Source: Saccharomonospora marina XMU15
GTDB taxonomy: Bacteria; Actinomycetota; Actinomycetes; Mycobacteriales; Pseudonocardiaceae
NCBI RefSeq assembly: GCF_000244955.1
Contig: NZ_CM001439.1
Coordinates: 4,831,234 to 4,895,233 of the forward strand
Direction of reading: 5' to 3'
Length of the DNA stretch: 64,000 nucleotides
The notes under the pieces are model-generated. The model was given only the letters and a program-made list of their open reading frames with translations. It searched no databases and was not told the origin of the DNA. Shown here one piece after another: positions 48,067-56,926 of this stretch. The position numbers and the translations under genes are program-made. Within the stretch, counting starts at the first letter, position 1. Each line of letters starts with the position of its first letter.

Positions 48067-49125
48067 ATGAGTTCGAATCGAAAGGTCGCCCTCGTAGCAG
48101 GGGCGGCAGGAGTCATCGGCCGCAACCTCGTCGAGCACCTGGAAACACTCGACGACTGGGAGGTCATCGGGATCTCCAGGCGCGGCGGCGACGACACGGC
48201 ACGGACCCGCCAGCTGAGGGTCGATCTCCTCGACCGCGAGGACACGCTGTCGAAGCTGGGCGAATTGACCGAGGTCACGCACGTCTTCTACGCCGCATAC
48301 GCCGATCGTCCCAGCTGGGCGGAGCTGGTGCCGCCGAACCTTGCCATGCTGCGCAACCTCGTGGACGCGGTGGAGCCCGCGGCGGCCGACCTCAAACACA
48401 TCTCGCTGATGCAGGGCTACAAGGTGTACGGAGCCCACCTCGGCCCGTTCAAGACCCCCGCCAGGGAGGACGACGCGGCGCACATGCCGCCCGAGTTCAA
48501 CGTCGACCAGCAGGCATTCCTGCAGCAGCGCCAGCGGGCCAGCGCATGGACGTGGTCGGCGTTGCGTCCGTCCGTGGTGTGCGGTTTCGCGCTCGGCAAC
48601 CCGATGAACCTGGCGATGGTGCTCGCCTGCTACGCCGCCATCTCGGCGGAACTCGGGCTGCCGCTGCGCTTCCCCGGGAAGCCGGGGGCCTACGACAGCC
48701 TGCTTGAGATGACCGACGCCGGCCTGCTCGCCAGGGCGACGGTGTGGGCCGCCACGGCCGAGGCTTGCGCGAACCAGGCATTCAACATCAACAACGGTGA
48801 TCTGTTCCGGTGGAGCGAGCTGTGGCCCAAGATCGCGGCGTACTTCGGGCTGGAGGTGGCGCCCCCGCTGCCGATGTCACTGGAAACCGTCATGGCCGAC
48901 AAGGAGCCGTTGTGGAACTCGATGGTCGCAAGGCTCGGCCTCGAACCGACCCCCTACGATCAGGTCTCCTCCTGGCGGTTCGGTGACTTCGTGTTCGCCT
49001 GGGACTACGACGTGATCGCCGACGGCTCCAAGGCGCGGCGGTTCGGATTCACCGAACACGTCGACACCGAGCGGATGTTCTTCGACATCTTCGACGACCT
49101 CCGCAAGCGCAAGATCATCCCGTGA
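48067..49125 (+). CDS. PRISE-type SDR (progesterone 5-beta-reductase/iridoid synthase-like)
   Basis: A 352-residue extended SDR. The NAD(P) loop is GAAGVIGRNLVEHL, and VFYAAYADRPSW replaces the usual active-site strand. The remaining pattern (LMQGYKVYGAHLG with the catalytic Tyr, then WSALRPSVVCGFALGNPMNL and FNINNGDLFRWSELWPKIA) matches the PRISE group, which reduces enone bonds of steroids, iridoids and other activated C=C substrates. ATG 48067 was chosen; upstream codons overlap the promoter. Divergent LysR control is likely. A steroid or enone substrate fits the KstR theme upstream but is inferred. Confidence 0.87.
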   Translation: MSSNRKVALVAGAAGVIGRNLVEHLETLDDWEVIGISRRGGDDTARTRQLRVDLLDREDTLSKLGELTEVTHVFYAAYADRPSWAELVPPNLAMLRNLVDAVEPAAADLKHISLMQGYKVYGAHLGPFKTPAREDDAAHMPPEFNVDQQAFLQQRQRASAWTWSALRPSVVCGFALGNPMNLAMVLACYAAISAELGLPLRFPGKPGAYDSLLEMTDAGLLARATVWAATAEACANQAFNINNGDLFRWSELWPKIAAYFGLEVAPPLPMSLETVMADKEPLWNSMVARLGLEPTPYDQVSSWRFGDFVFAWDYDVIADGSKARRFGFTEHVDTERMFFDIFDDLRKRKIIP

Positions 49126-49146
49126 GGCGCGGTCGTGTTCGGGGAA

Positions 49147-49830
49147 TCAGCGCACGGCGACCGAAAGCGCCTGCGCGATCTCCCTGCCGAGCGCGTGAGT
49201 GGCCGCCTCGGGCGGCTGGCCGACCTTGACCACGATGGACCCGCCGAAGGGTTGCCGTTCCATCACCTCGATGCGCTCACCCAGCTTGATCGAACGCTGG
49301 GCCAGGTATCGCAGCAGGTCGGGGTCGGTGTCCCAGACCCGCACGATCTCGCCGACCGCGCCGGTGGGCAGGTCCTCCAGCAGCCTGGTGGACAGTTCCT
49401 CGATGGAGCCGTCGACGGCGGGGATGGGGTCGCCGTGCGGGTCGCGCACCGGGTTGCCGAGTTTGGCGGCGATCCGCTCGACGAGGCGGTCGGAAACGAC
49501 GTGTTCCAGCTGGTCGGCCTCGGCGTGCACCTCGTCCCACGTGTAACCGAGTTCGGAAACCAGATAGGACTCGATGAGGCGGTGCCTGCGCAGCACGGCC
49601 CGCGCGAGCAGCCTGCCCTCCGACGTCAACTCGATACCGCGGTAGGGCACGTGCTCCACGAGTCCCTGCTGCGCGAGTTTCGTGACCATCCCCGACGCCG
49701 ACGACGGACTCACCTCGAGCCTGCCGGCCAGTGAGGTGTTGGTGACGGGCTCACCACGCTCGGCGAGGCCGTATATCGCCCGCACGTAGTCCTCGATCGA
49801 CGCCGATCGACGGGTAGCGCCATCAGACAT
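49147..49830 (-). CDS. DtxR-family metal-dependent repressor (MntR-like)
   Basis: A 227-residue DtxR/MntR-type repressor: winged HTH (IEDYVRAIYGLAERGEPVTN, then LAGRLEVSPSSASGMVTKLA), metal/dimerisation domain (WDEVHAEADQLEHVVSDRLV) and a C-terminal SH3-like domain. In the helix where iron-sensing DtxR/IdeR has a cysteine ligand (HDEACRWEH), this protein has Asp (HAEADQLEH), which points toward manganese sensing. Target genes are not evident nearby. It is convergent with the PRISE gene (21 bp apart). Confidence 0.88.
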   Translation of the reverse strand: MSDGATRRSASIEDYVRAIYGLAERGEPVTNTSLAGRLEVSPSSASGMVTKLAQQGLVEHVPYRGIELTSEGRLLARAVLRRHRLIESYLVSELGYTWDEVHAEADQLEHVVSDRLVERIAAKLGNPVRDPHGDPIPAVDGSIEELSTRLLEDLPTGAVGEIVRVWDTDPDLLRYLAQRSIKLGERIEVMERQPFGGSIVVKVGQPPEAATHALGREIAQALSVAVR

Positions 49831-49904
49831 GTCACCTACGATACGGCGAGGCGCCGACGATGCGGTCGCCCGGCGTGGCCGGGTTCCCCGCCGGGTCTCT
49901 CACC

Positions 49905-50336
49905 TCACCCCCGCCAGCGGTAGCGCACCCAGCCGGGAACCGGCTCCGCGCCGAGTTGGGCGTAGAACGCCAGCGCACTGTGGTTGTCCTCGCGCACGTC
50001 CCACTCGATCCGCCCTTCGGTGCGGGCACGCAACTCCGTGAGCAGCTCCCTGCCCAGCCCCTTGCGGCGGAACCGCGGCCGCAGGTAGATGTCGTCCAGC
50101 CAGATGCCGGGCCGGGCTTCCCAGGTGGAGAAGATCCACGAGCACAGCGCCATTCCGGCCACCTCGCCGTCGGTTTCCGCGACGAGCACCCATGCCTTGG
50201 GGTCGGGACCGAACAGGTGCCGTGCCATGTCCGCCCTGTCAAGCCGCAACTCCTCGTTGCCCTCGTAGCGCGCGTGCTCCTCGATGAGCGAGCAGATTTC
50301 CTCGATATCGGTGGCGATCGCGTCTCGTACCGGCAT
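49905..50336 (-). CDS. GNAT-family N-acetyltransferase
   Basis: A 143-residue GNAT acetyltransferase using acetyl-CoA. The core reads VAETDGEVAGMALCSWIFST, IWLDDIYLRPRFRRKGLGRE (acetyl-CoA loop RxxGxG-type, RRKGLG) and NHSALAFYAQLGAEPV. The arrangement resembles the spermidine/diamine acetyltransferase subgroup. The acceptor is unknown. It is divergent from the enoyl-CoA hydratase gene; the short gap contains an (ATCG)n run at 50347-50362. Confidence 0.87.
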   Translation of the reverse strand: MPVRDAIATDIEEICSLIEEHARYEGNEELRLDRADMARHLFGPDPKAWVLVAETDGEVAGMALCSWIFSTWEARPGIWLDDIYLRPRFRRKGLGRELLTELRARTEGRIEWDVREDNHSALAFYAQLGAEPVPGWVRYRWRG

Positions 50337-50383
50337 TCCGACACACTATCGATCGATCGATCGACTCGGCTACGCTGCCCGGT

Positions 50384-51127
50384 ATGGAGGCCGTGACACT
50401 GACCGTCACCGACGGCACAGCCGAGGTGTGGCTCGATCGGCCGGCGCGACTGAACGCGGTCACACCCGGCCTTGTGGACGACCTGCTCGCCGCGCTCGGC
50501 CGACTCGCGACGGACAGCGAGGTCCGTGCCGTCGTGCTGGCGGGAAGGGGCCGCGCGTTCTGTGCGGGGCATGATCTGAAGCAGCCTCCGCCGCAGGGCG
50601 ATTCGCGCGCCCGGCTGGAGCGGTTGCAGCAGGTGACGAGGGCGCTGCGCGCGCTACCGCAACCGGTGATCGCCGCCGTGCACGGCTACGCGATCGGCGC
50701 GGGCGCCGAGTTCGCACTCGGCTGCGACCTCGTGCTCGCCGCCGAGGACGCCGTGTTCGGCTTTCCCGAGGCGGGGTTGGGCCTCAGCGTCACCGGAGCG
50801 GCTTCCCGCCTGCTTCCGTTGCTGGTCGGGACGTTGCGCGCCAAGGAACTGCTGCTGTTCGGCGAGCGCATCGACGCGGCGAGGGCGGCATCGATCGGGC
50901 TGGTCAACGCCGTGGTCGACGGCGAGCGGCTGCTGGAACACGCCAGGGAATGGGCACGGCGGCTGGCGGACAAACCCGCCGCGGCGGTGACGCTGGCCAA
51001 ACGCGCGGTCGACAGCGGCGTCGACGCCACCGTGGAGGGCGCACTGGAGTTGGAAGTCAGCCACGCACTGCTCACCGAGCACTCCCCCGACGTCGCACGC
51101 GCCACCGAGGAGTTCCGGTCGCGATGA
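50384..51127 (+). CDS. enoyl-CoA hydratase/isomerase-family protein
   Basis: A 247-residue crotonase-fold protein. The oxyanion-hole segments are AGRGRAFCAGHDLKQ (residues 54-68) and AVHGYAIGAGAEFALGCDLV, and the catalytic-acid region reads FGFPEAGLGLSVTGAASRLL. It hydrates or isomerises an enoyl-CoA. It is the first of a four-gene plus-strand run, overlapping the acyl-CoA ligase by ATGA, so the two probably act in the same acyl-CoA pathway. Confidence 0.88.
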   Translation: MEAVTLTVTDGTAEVWLDRPARLNAVTPGLVDDLLAALGRLATDSEVRAVVLAGRGRAFCAGHDLKQPPPQGDSRARLERLQQVTRALRALPQPVIAAVHGYAIGAGAEFALGCDLVLAAEDAVFGFPEAGLGLSVTGAASRLLPLLVGTLRAKELLLFGERIDAARAASIGLVNAVVDGERLLEHAREWARRLADKPAAAVTLAKRAVDSGVDATVEGALELEVSHALLTEHSPDVARATEEFRSR

Positions 51128-52647
51128 GGGAGCAGCACTTGTTCGGCCTGCTCGAGCGGGCCGCACGCCACTGGCCGGACTCGCAGGCCTGGGTGTTCGA
51201 CGAAACCGGGGAGCGACTCACCTTCGCCGAGATCCTCACCCGCGCCCAACGGCTGGCCCGCGCGCTCGCCGCTCTCGGGGTGGGGCCAGGCGACCGGGTC
51301 GCCGTGCTGCTGCGCAACCAGCCGGAGTTCCCGCTGCTGTGGCTGGCGCTCGCGCGGCTGGGCGGCGTGCTCGTGCCGGTCAACACCAACTACCGGGAGT
51401 TGGACGGCGAGCACGTGCTGTCGCACTCGGGGGCACGGCTGGTCGTGACGACGCCGGAGTTCACCGACCTGCTCGGCTCGATCGCAGCGAGAACTAGCGT
51501 CGAGCGGGTGCTGACGGTGGCGGAACTGACCCTCGACGGTGAGTTGCCCGAGTTCCGGCCGGTGCCGGAGCTGCCCACCAACATCCAGTACACCTCCGGC
51601 ACGACGGGCTCTCCCAAGGGTTGTGTCCTGCCACACCGTTACTGGACGGCGCTGGCGGCGGACCTGATGGCGCGGCATCCGGCCATCACCGCCGACGACA
51701 CCATCCTCACCGCACAGCCCTTCCACTACATCGATCCACAGTGGAATGTGGTGTTGGGGCTGGCTTCCGGAGCCAGGCTCGTGGTGCTGGACCGGTTCCA
51801 CCCCGCCTCGTTCTGGCAGCGCGTACGCGAGCACGGCGTGACCTGGTTCTACTGCCTCGGGTTGATGCCCACGCTCCTGCTGCGCATGCCGCCGTCACCG
51901 CTTGACCGGCAGCACCGGGTACGGGCGATCAGCGCCTCGGCGATCCCGCGCGAACTGCACGCCGAACTGGAGCAGCGTTGGGGGGTGGGCTGGTTCGAGG
52001 CGTTCGGCATGACCGAGACCGGAGCGGACATCCGGATGGACCCGGCAGACCACGACGAACAACTCGGCACGGGCTGTATCGGGAGAGCCGCCCCACACCG
52101 GGAAGTCCTGATCGCCGACGAGCAGGGCAGGCCGGTGCCACGCGGGCAGACCGGTGAACTGCTGATCAGGGGGGTGGGGCTGATGCACGGCTACCACGAC
52201 GACCCCGACGCCACGGCGCGAGCCTTCCGTGACGGCTGGTTCCACACCGGCGACCTGGCCACGATGGACGGGCAAGGCCGCGTGTTCCACGTGGGCAGGA
52301 CGAAGGACATGATCCGGCGCAGCGGGGAGAACGTCTCCGCCGCCGAGGTGGAGCACGCGCTGCTGCTGCACCCAAACGTCCGCGCCGTCGCGGTGCTCGG
52401 GGTCCCCGACGAGTTGCGCGGTGAGGAGATCATCGCCCACGTCGTCGTGGAGCCGGGTCGCGAACCCGACCCACGCGGGCTCGCCGACTTCTGCGCGAGC
52501 AAGCTCGCCTACTTCAAGGTGCCCCGCTACTGGGCCTTCCACGACGAGTTGCCGATGACGGCGTCGGAGCGCGTCGCGAAGGCAAAGCTGCGCACCGAGG
52601 CCGCGCGGGCCGAGACGTTCGACACGGTGGAGGGCGCATGGCGCTAG
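51124..52647 (+). CDS. ATP-dependent acyl-CoA synthetase (AMP-forming)
   Basis: A 507-residue ANL-superfamily ligase that activates a carboxylic acid to acyl-CoA. The P-loop is YTSGTTGSPKG (residues 157-167), the A5 motif FGMTETG, the hinge GWFHTGDLATMDGQG, and the C-terminal lysine region is TASERVAKAKLR. Domain order and length are normal. It is translationally coupled to the enoyl-CoA hydratase (ATGA) and overlaps the TetR gene by 10 bp. Substrate chain or ring type cannot be told from sequence. Confidence 0.9.
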   Translation: MREQHLFGLLERAARHWPDSQAWVFDETGERLTFAEILTRAQRLARALAALGVGPGDRVAVLLRNQPEFPLLWLALARLGGVLVPVNTNYRELDGEHVLSHSGARLVVTTPEFTDLLGSIAARTSVERVLTVAELTLDGELPEFRPVPELPTNIQYTSGTTGSPKGCVLPHRYWTALAADLMARHPAITADDTILTAQPFHYIDPQWNVVLGLASGARLVVLDRFHPASFWQRVREHGVTWFYCLGLMPTLLLRMPPSPLDRQHRVRAISASAIPRELHAELEQRWGVGWFEAFGMTETGADIRMDPADHDEQLGTGCIGRAAPHREVLIADEQGRPVPRGQTGELLIRGVGLMHGYHDDPDATARAFRDGWFHTGDLATMDGQGRVFHVGRTKDMIRRSGENVSAAEVEHALLLHPNVRAVAVLGVPDELRGEEIIAHVVVEPGREPDPRGLADFCASKLAYFKVPRYWAFHDELPMTASERVAKAKLRTEAARAETFDTVEGAWR

Positions 52648-53246
52648 CCAGCGGGCAGCGGGTGCGGCGTGCCGCGGTGAAACTGTTCGCCACCAGGGGT
52701 TTCCACGGCACGGGCATCCGCGATCTCGCGCGGGCCGCCAAGCTGTCGTCGGCGAGCCTGTACCACTACATGGGCACCAAGGAGGAACTACTCGCCGACA
52801 TCATGCGCGACTGCCTGCGCGACCTGATCACCGCGGCCAACGAAGCCCTCGACGGAGTCCAAGATCCACGCGAACGAGTGATCAGGCTGGTCACTCTGCA
52901 TGTCCGCACTCACGCCAGTCAGCCTGAAGAGACCCGGATCGTGGACAACGAGATCCACGTACTCTCGCCCAACGCGCGACGGTCGGTGATCGCGCTCAGG
53001 GACGAGTACGAGCGGTTGTGGGACCAGGCCATCACCGACGGCCTCGCCCAGGGTGTGTTCCGTACCACCCAACCCGCCGTGACCAGGATCGCGCTGCTGG
53101 AAATGTGCAACGGAGTGGCGAGGTGGTACTCGCCACGCGGGCAACTTTGCCTCGACGAACTCGGCGCGCACTTCGCCGAGCTGGCCCTGCGCGGCCTCGG
53201 CGCTTGCCCTCACGGCTGCACTGAGGGACGCTCGTGGGGTGAGTGA
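52638..53246 (+). CDS. TetR-family regulator of the acyl-CoA genes
   Basis: A 202-residue TetR-type regulator: HTH at 10-55 (VRRAAVKLFATRGFHGTGIR, then LARAAKLSSASLYHYMGTKE) and a helical ligand domain with MCNGVARWYSPRGQL, resembling acyl-CoA-responsive regulators such as KstR2/FadR-type TetRs. It overlaps the ligase by 10 bp and the next small gene by 8 bp. A candidate operator, CTAAGC-N4-GCTTAG, precedes the nearby acyl-CoA dehydrogenase, though no binding link is proven. Confidence 0.87.
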   Translation: MALASGQRVRRAAVKLFATRGFHGTGIRDLARAAKLSSASLYHYMGTKEELLADIMRDCLRDLITAANEALDGVQDPRERVIRLVTLHVRTHASQPEETRIVDNEIHVLSPNARRSVIALRDEYERLWDQAITDGLAQGVFRTTQPAVTRIALLEMCNGVARWYSPRGQLCLDELGAHFAELALRGLGACPHGCTEGRSWGE

Positions 53247-53574
53247 GGAAACCATCCAGCTGGAACTCAACGATGCGGGTGTCTCGCCGGGGCTGCCAAT
53301 GCCCTCGAACTCGCGTGACCGGATCCAGGACGTGCCGTACCGACCGGTGGAGTTCCGTGACGACGATCTCCCGGCCGCGTTGGAGCGCTGCGCCGGCTGG
53401 CTCAGGCAGGCCCAGCAGTGGCTGGGCGAGCCCGTGGACGTGCTGGCCGTCCACCTGGACTACGACGAACGCGACGGATACCCCTATTACGACCTGAAGT
53501 TGCTGTGCAACGAGGAGGACCTCGCGGGCGTTCCGCTCGCGCTTCGCGAGCGCAAGGACACCGTGCGCTCCTGA
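53239..53574 (+). CDS. small conserved hypothetical protein
   Basis: A 111-residue acidic soluble protein: PMPSNSRDRIQDVPYRPVEF, then RDDDLPAALERCAGWLRQAQ and VLAVHLDYDERDGYPYYDLK. No domain is recognised. GTG 53239 overlaps the TetR gene by 8 bp. It is the last gene of the unit, followed by a strong hairpin. Confidence 0.68.
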   Translation: MSEETIQLELNDAGVSPGLPMPSNSRDRIQDVPYRPVEFRDDDLPAALERCAGWLRQAQQWLGEPVDVLAVHLDYDERDGYPYYDLKLLCNEEDLAGVPLALRERKDTVRS

Positions 53575-53591
53575 CAAGCACCCCGGTAGTC

Positions 53592-53636
53592 GGTGGTGGG
53601 GTCCGGTGGCCCCTTGCGCCGTCGGACCCCACCACC
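53592..53636. terminator. 14-bp hairpin between convergent genes
   Basis: Perfect arms GGTGGTGGGGTCCG (53592-53605) and CGGACCCCACCACC (53623-53636), 17-nt loop, between the 53239 gene and the acyl-CoA dehydrogenase. Confidence 0.78.
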
Positions 53637-53670
53637 AGGAAGTAGGCGATCGCGGGCTCGCCGAGGTGAG

Positions 53671-54840
53671 CTAACCGAGGACCCCGCCGACCTTGGCGTG
53701 GCCCTTGAGCAGGTTGCGCGCGATGGTACGGCGCTGGATCTCGTCGGTGCCCTCGTAGATCCGCAGCAACCGCAGTTCCCGGTACCAGCGCTCGATCGGC
53801 AGCTCACGCGTGTACCCCATGCCGCCGTGGATCTGCAGCACCCTGTCGACGATCTCGTTGGCCTTGAGCCCTCCGTAGAGCTTGGCGATCGACTGCGCGT
53901 GCCGGGAGTCCATTCCGGAGTCCACCTGCCAGGCAGCGTGCAACACGAGCCAGCGCAGCGCCTCGATCTCGACACCGGAGTCGGCGATCATCCACTGGAT
54001 CGCCTGCCGCTGCGCGATCGGCGCGCCGAAGGTGTGCCTGGTGTTGGCGTGGTCGATGGCCATCGTCAGCAGTCGCTCACACGAACCGATCGCCCTGGCG
54101 GGGAGCAGGTACCTGCCCCTGCCGATCCACTGCATGGCGAGGTTGAACCCCTGCCCGAGTTCGCCGAGGATCTGGCTTTCCGGCACCCTGACGTCCTCGA
54201 ACACCAGCGAGGCCGGACCCCATTCGCCCATCGTGTCGATCGGCTCGGAACGCCAGCCCAGCTCCCTGTCCACCAGGAAGCACGTCACCCCGCCGTTGGC
54301 GCCCTTGTCCGGGTCGGTGATGGCGAAGACCATCGTGAAGTCGGCCTCGTTTCCGCCGGTGATGAAGGTCTTCTCGCCGTTGATGATCCAGTCGGAACCG
54401 TCCTTGCGAGCACTGGTGCGGATCGCCTTCGCGTCCGAACCCGCACCGGGTTCGGTGATGGCGAAGCAGGACTTGCGCTTGCCCTCGATGGTGGGCAGCA
54501 GGTAGCGCTGCTTCTGCTCGTCGTTGGCGTAGAACAGGATGTTGTCCGCGGCGCCGCCGAAACGGAACGGCACGAACGTACGGCCGAGTTCCGCCTCCAG
54601 CAGCGCGGTCATCACGGCCGAAAGCCCCATACCGCCGTACTCCTGCGGGGTCTGCACGCCCCAGAAACCTGACTCGCGCGCCTTGAACTGCAACTCGGTG
54701 AGCTCGTCACCGGTCAGCCCCGGCTGCCCGGCTCGCTCCCTGCGCAGCACTTCCTGTTCCAGCGGCATGAGTTCCCGCTGCACGAACGTGCGCACCCAGT
54801 CACGAATCTCGCGTTCCTCGACGCTCAGGCTGAAATCCAT
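53671..54840 (-). CDS. acyl-CoA dehydrogenase
   Basis: A 389-residue FAD acyl-CoA dehydrogenase introducing a trans-2 double bond. Signatures are CFAITEPGAGSDAKAI (about 130-145), the FAD-contact segment ITGGNEADFTMVFAITD, and the C-terminal QIHGGMGYTRELPIERWYRE with LRIYEGTDEIQRRTIARNLL (the Glu of YEGT is the usual catalytic base). ATG 54840 was chosen; an in-frame extension to 54957 lacks coding character. CTAAGCGGATGCTTAG (54860-54875) lies just upstream. It is divergent from the phosphopantetheinyl transferase. Confidence 0.92.
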   Translation of the reverse strand: MDFSLSVEEREIRDWVRTFVQRELMPLEQEVLRRERAGQPGLTGDELTELQFKARESGFWGVQTPQEYGGMGLSAVMTALLEAELGRTFVPFRFGGAADNILFYANDEQKQRYLLPTIEGKRKSCFAITEPGAGSDAKAIRTSARKDGSDWIINGEKTFITGGNEADFTMVFAITDPDKGANGGVTCFLVDRELGWRSEPIDTMGEWGPASLVFEDVRVPESQILGELGQGFNLAMQWIGRGRYLLPARAIGSCERLLTMAIDHANTRHTFGAPIAQRQAIQWMIADSGVEIEALRWLVLHAAWQVDSGMDSRHAQSIAKLYGGLKANEIVDRVLQIHGGMGYTRELPIERWYRELRLLRIYEGTDEIQRRTIARNLLKGHAKVGGVLG

Positions 54841-54859
54841 GCGCAGACTCCCTCGGCCA

Positions 54860-54875
54860 CTAAGCGGATGCTTAG
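54860..54875. promoter_or_regulatory. CTAAGC-N4-GCTTAG operator before acyl-CoA dehydrogenase
   Basis: Perfect 6-bp inverted repeat with a 4-nt spacer, 20 bp upstream of ATG 54840 and before the GAGGGAG ribosome site. The form resembles TetR sites in front of fatty-acid degradation genes. The regulator is not proven; the 52638 TetR is the nearest candidate. Confidence 0.6.
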
Positions 54876-54947
54876 CGGCAAAGGTAGCGCACGAAGGTGC
54901 CCGGCGGCAGTCCCCCCGCCTGCCGAGGCTTTCGTTAGGTTCGACGT

Positions 54948-55661
54948 GTGACGACATGCGAGGTGTGGTGGGCCACGCCCTTGGACGAGGTAGGCGATCA
55001 CCTCGCGCTGCTCAACGACCCGGAGCGGCAGCGCTACGAGGCCTACCGCAAGCAGGCCGACAGGGCGAGGTTCCTCACCGCCCGCGTGCTCGCCAAGACG
55101 CTGGCGGGACGGCGACTCGGCCGCGGTCCGGCGGCGATCCGCTTCGACGCCACCTGCTCGACCTGCGGCAAGCAACACGGACCTCCCCGGCTGCCCGGCA
55201 CGGGTATCGCGCTGTCCATCTCGCACGCGGGCGAACGGGTGGGCGTAGCGGTCACCGGCGGCCCTGCGGTAGGGCTGGACGTGGAGTCGACCGGCAGGAG
55301 GGCCGACGAGGCGCTCGTGTCGTACACGCTCAACGAAGCCGAGCTGGCCACCTGGCACCAGCTGCCCGAAATGGAGCGCTCCGCCGGGTTCTTCACGTAC
55401 TGGACGCGCAAGGAGGCCGCCATGAAGGCGGCGGGAAAGGGCCTGATCATCCCGCTGCGCGGGCTCACGATGTCAAGCCCGGGTACGCGGCCACGGTTGC
55501 TGGAATCCACCGACACCGCGCTGGACCCCAGCAAGACCCGGATGGCCGATCTCGACCCCGGTCCCGGCTACCGCGCGGCTGTGGCAGTGCTCACCACCGA
55601 CGAGATCGAGGTCACCGAACGGTGGTGGAGCCCAGCCTCCTCCGGCGACGGACAATGGTAG
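54948..55661 (+). CDS. Sfp-type 4'-phosphopantetheinyl transferase
   Basis: A 237-residue phosphopantetheinyl transferase that arms carrier proteins of fatty-acid, polyketide or nonribosomal peptide synthases. The Mg/CoA motifs are GLDVES (109-114, D111 and E113) and FFTYWTRKEAAMKAAGKGL (about 148-166, E156, K160). A CSTCGKQHGPP segment is typical of actinobacterial members. The start is GTG 54948. It is followed 52 bp later by isochorismate synthase, a pairing common near catecholate siderophore genes; no synthetase is in the window. Confidence 0.9.
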   Translation: MTTCEVWWATPLDEVGDHLALLNDPERQRYEAYRKQADRARFLTARVLAKTLAGRRLGRGPAAIRFDATCSTCGKQHGPPRLPGTGIALSISHAGERVGVAVTGGPAVGLDVESTGRRADEALVSYTLNEAELATWHQLPEMERSAGFFTYWTRKEAAMKAAGKGLIIPLRGLTMSSPGTRPRLLESTDTALDPSKTRMADLDPGPGYRAAVAVLTTDEIEVTERWWSPASSGDGQW

Positions 55662-55713
55662 GCGCGAGGTCGCGGCGAGCCGTCGTGGCCCGCCCGACCT
55701 GGAGGTGCGACCC

Positions 55714-56895
55714 GTGGCCGACTCGAGCGCCGAAGGAACGACCGCCGAGGCGTCGATCCGGCTGCTCGAGGACTACACGGCACGCGACTTCTTCCTCGCC
55801 ACCGAGAACGCCACGCTGCTCGGTTCCGGCGTGGCGGCGGCGCTGACCGACCCCGACGAGATCAGGCTCTCGCAGCGGGTGGCAACGGCGCTGGGCGACG
55901 GCATCGCGCCGATCGCGGTGGGTGCGTTGCCGTTCGACAGCGCGGAGGGGACACCGGGACGGATGGTGTTGCCACGGCGCACGAGACGGGCAGGTCCCAT
56001 GCACCCGGCCGTGGACGCCCTACCGCGCAGGCGGGTCGCTCCGCCGACGAACGCACGCCCGGTCCCGGAGCCACGGCGACACGCCGACGCGGTCGCCCGT
56101 GCGGTCGCGGCGCTGCGCGACCGCGGACTTCGCAAGGTCGTGCTCGCACGGGCACTGGACGTCGAGTTCGGCGGCGGCGTCTCTGCGGAGGCGATCCTGC
56201 ACAACCTCGTCAAGGACAACCCTGGCGGCTACACCTTCGCGGCCGGGTTGCCAGGGGGGCGTGCGCTCGTGGGCTCCAGCCCTGAGCTGCTGCTCTCCCG
56301 GCGGGGACACCGGGTCGTGTCACTGCCGCATGCCGGGTCGCTGCCCCGCTCGGCCGATCCGGTGACCGACACCGAGAACGGCAAGGCGCTGCTGTCCTCC
56401 CGCAAGGACCACATCGAGCATGCCGTACTGGCCGAGGCGGTGGTGGAGACGCTGCGGCCGTTCTGCCGAAAGCTCGACGTGCCCGAGATGCCGGAACTGG
56501 TGTCCACGCCGACGATGTGGCACCTACGCACCAAGATCACCGGAGAACTGGTGGACCGAGACGTGACCGCGCTGCGACTGGCCGCCGCGTTGCACCCCAC
56601 CCCGGCGATCTGCGGCACCCCGACCGGGCTGGCCAGGGAACTGGTCACCGAACTGGAGCCGTTCGAGCGCGGCTACTACGCGGGCACCGTCGGCTGGGTG
56701 AACGCCGAGGGCGACGGCGAGTGGGCTGTGTCGATCCGGTGCGCGGAGGTCGGGAACTCGGCACTGCGGCTCTACGCGGGCGGAGGGATCGTGCCGGAGT
56801 CCGACCCGTGGGCAGAGCTGGAAGAGACATCGGCCAAGTTCGCCACGTTGCTGAGGGCGATGGGCCTGCCTCGTGAGTGGTTAGCGGAGTTGTAG
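55714..56895 (+). CDS. isochorismate synthase (DhbC/EntC-like)
   Basis: A 393-residue chorismate-binding enzyme converting chorismate to isochorismate. The conserved C-terminal chorismate-binding region includes SSPELLLSRRG, SRKDHIEHAVLAEAVVETLR, ICGTPTGLARELV and GYYAGTVGWVNAEGDGEW. The N-terminal 130 residues are variable, as usual. GTG 55714 has GGAGG at an 8-nt spacing; GTG 55705 overlaps that site. Isochorismate feeds catechol siderophores, menaquinone or salicylate. Neighbouring phosphopantetheinyl transferase favours a siderophore, but no downstream DHB genes are here. Confidence 0.9.
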   Translation: MADSSAEGTTAEASIRLLEDYTARDFFLATENATLLGSGVAAALTDPDEIRLSQRVATALGDGIAPIAVGALPFDSAEGTPGRMVLPRRTRRAGPMHPAVDALPRRRVAPPTNARPVPEPRRHADAVARAVAALRDRGLRKVVLARALDVEFGGGVSAEAILHNLVKDNPGGYTFAAGLPGGRALVGSSPELLLSRRGHRVVSLPHAGSLPRSADPVTDTENGKALLSSRKDHIEHAVLAEAVVETLRPFCRKLDVPEMPELVSTPTMWHLRTKITGELVDRDVTALRLAAALHPTPAICGTPTGLARELVTELEPFERGYYAGTVGWVNAEGDGEWAVSIRCAEVGNSALRLYAGGGIVPESDPWAELEETSAKFATLLRAMGLPREWLAEL

Positions 56896-56926
56896 GCGTC
56901 CCCACCAACCACCCACGAGCCACCGC

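Noticed and set aside
50347-50362. ATCG tetranucleotide run as a phase-variable repeat
   Set aside because: Only about four units and lies in the GNAT/enoyl-CoA hydratase gap, outside coding sequence; no evidence that it affects expression.
54948-56895. Siderophore biosynthetic gene cluster
   Set aside because: Phosphopantetheinyl transferase and isochorismate synthase are present but no DHB dehydrogenase, adenylation or NRPS gene is in the window.
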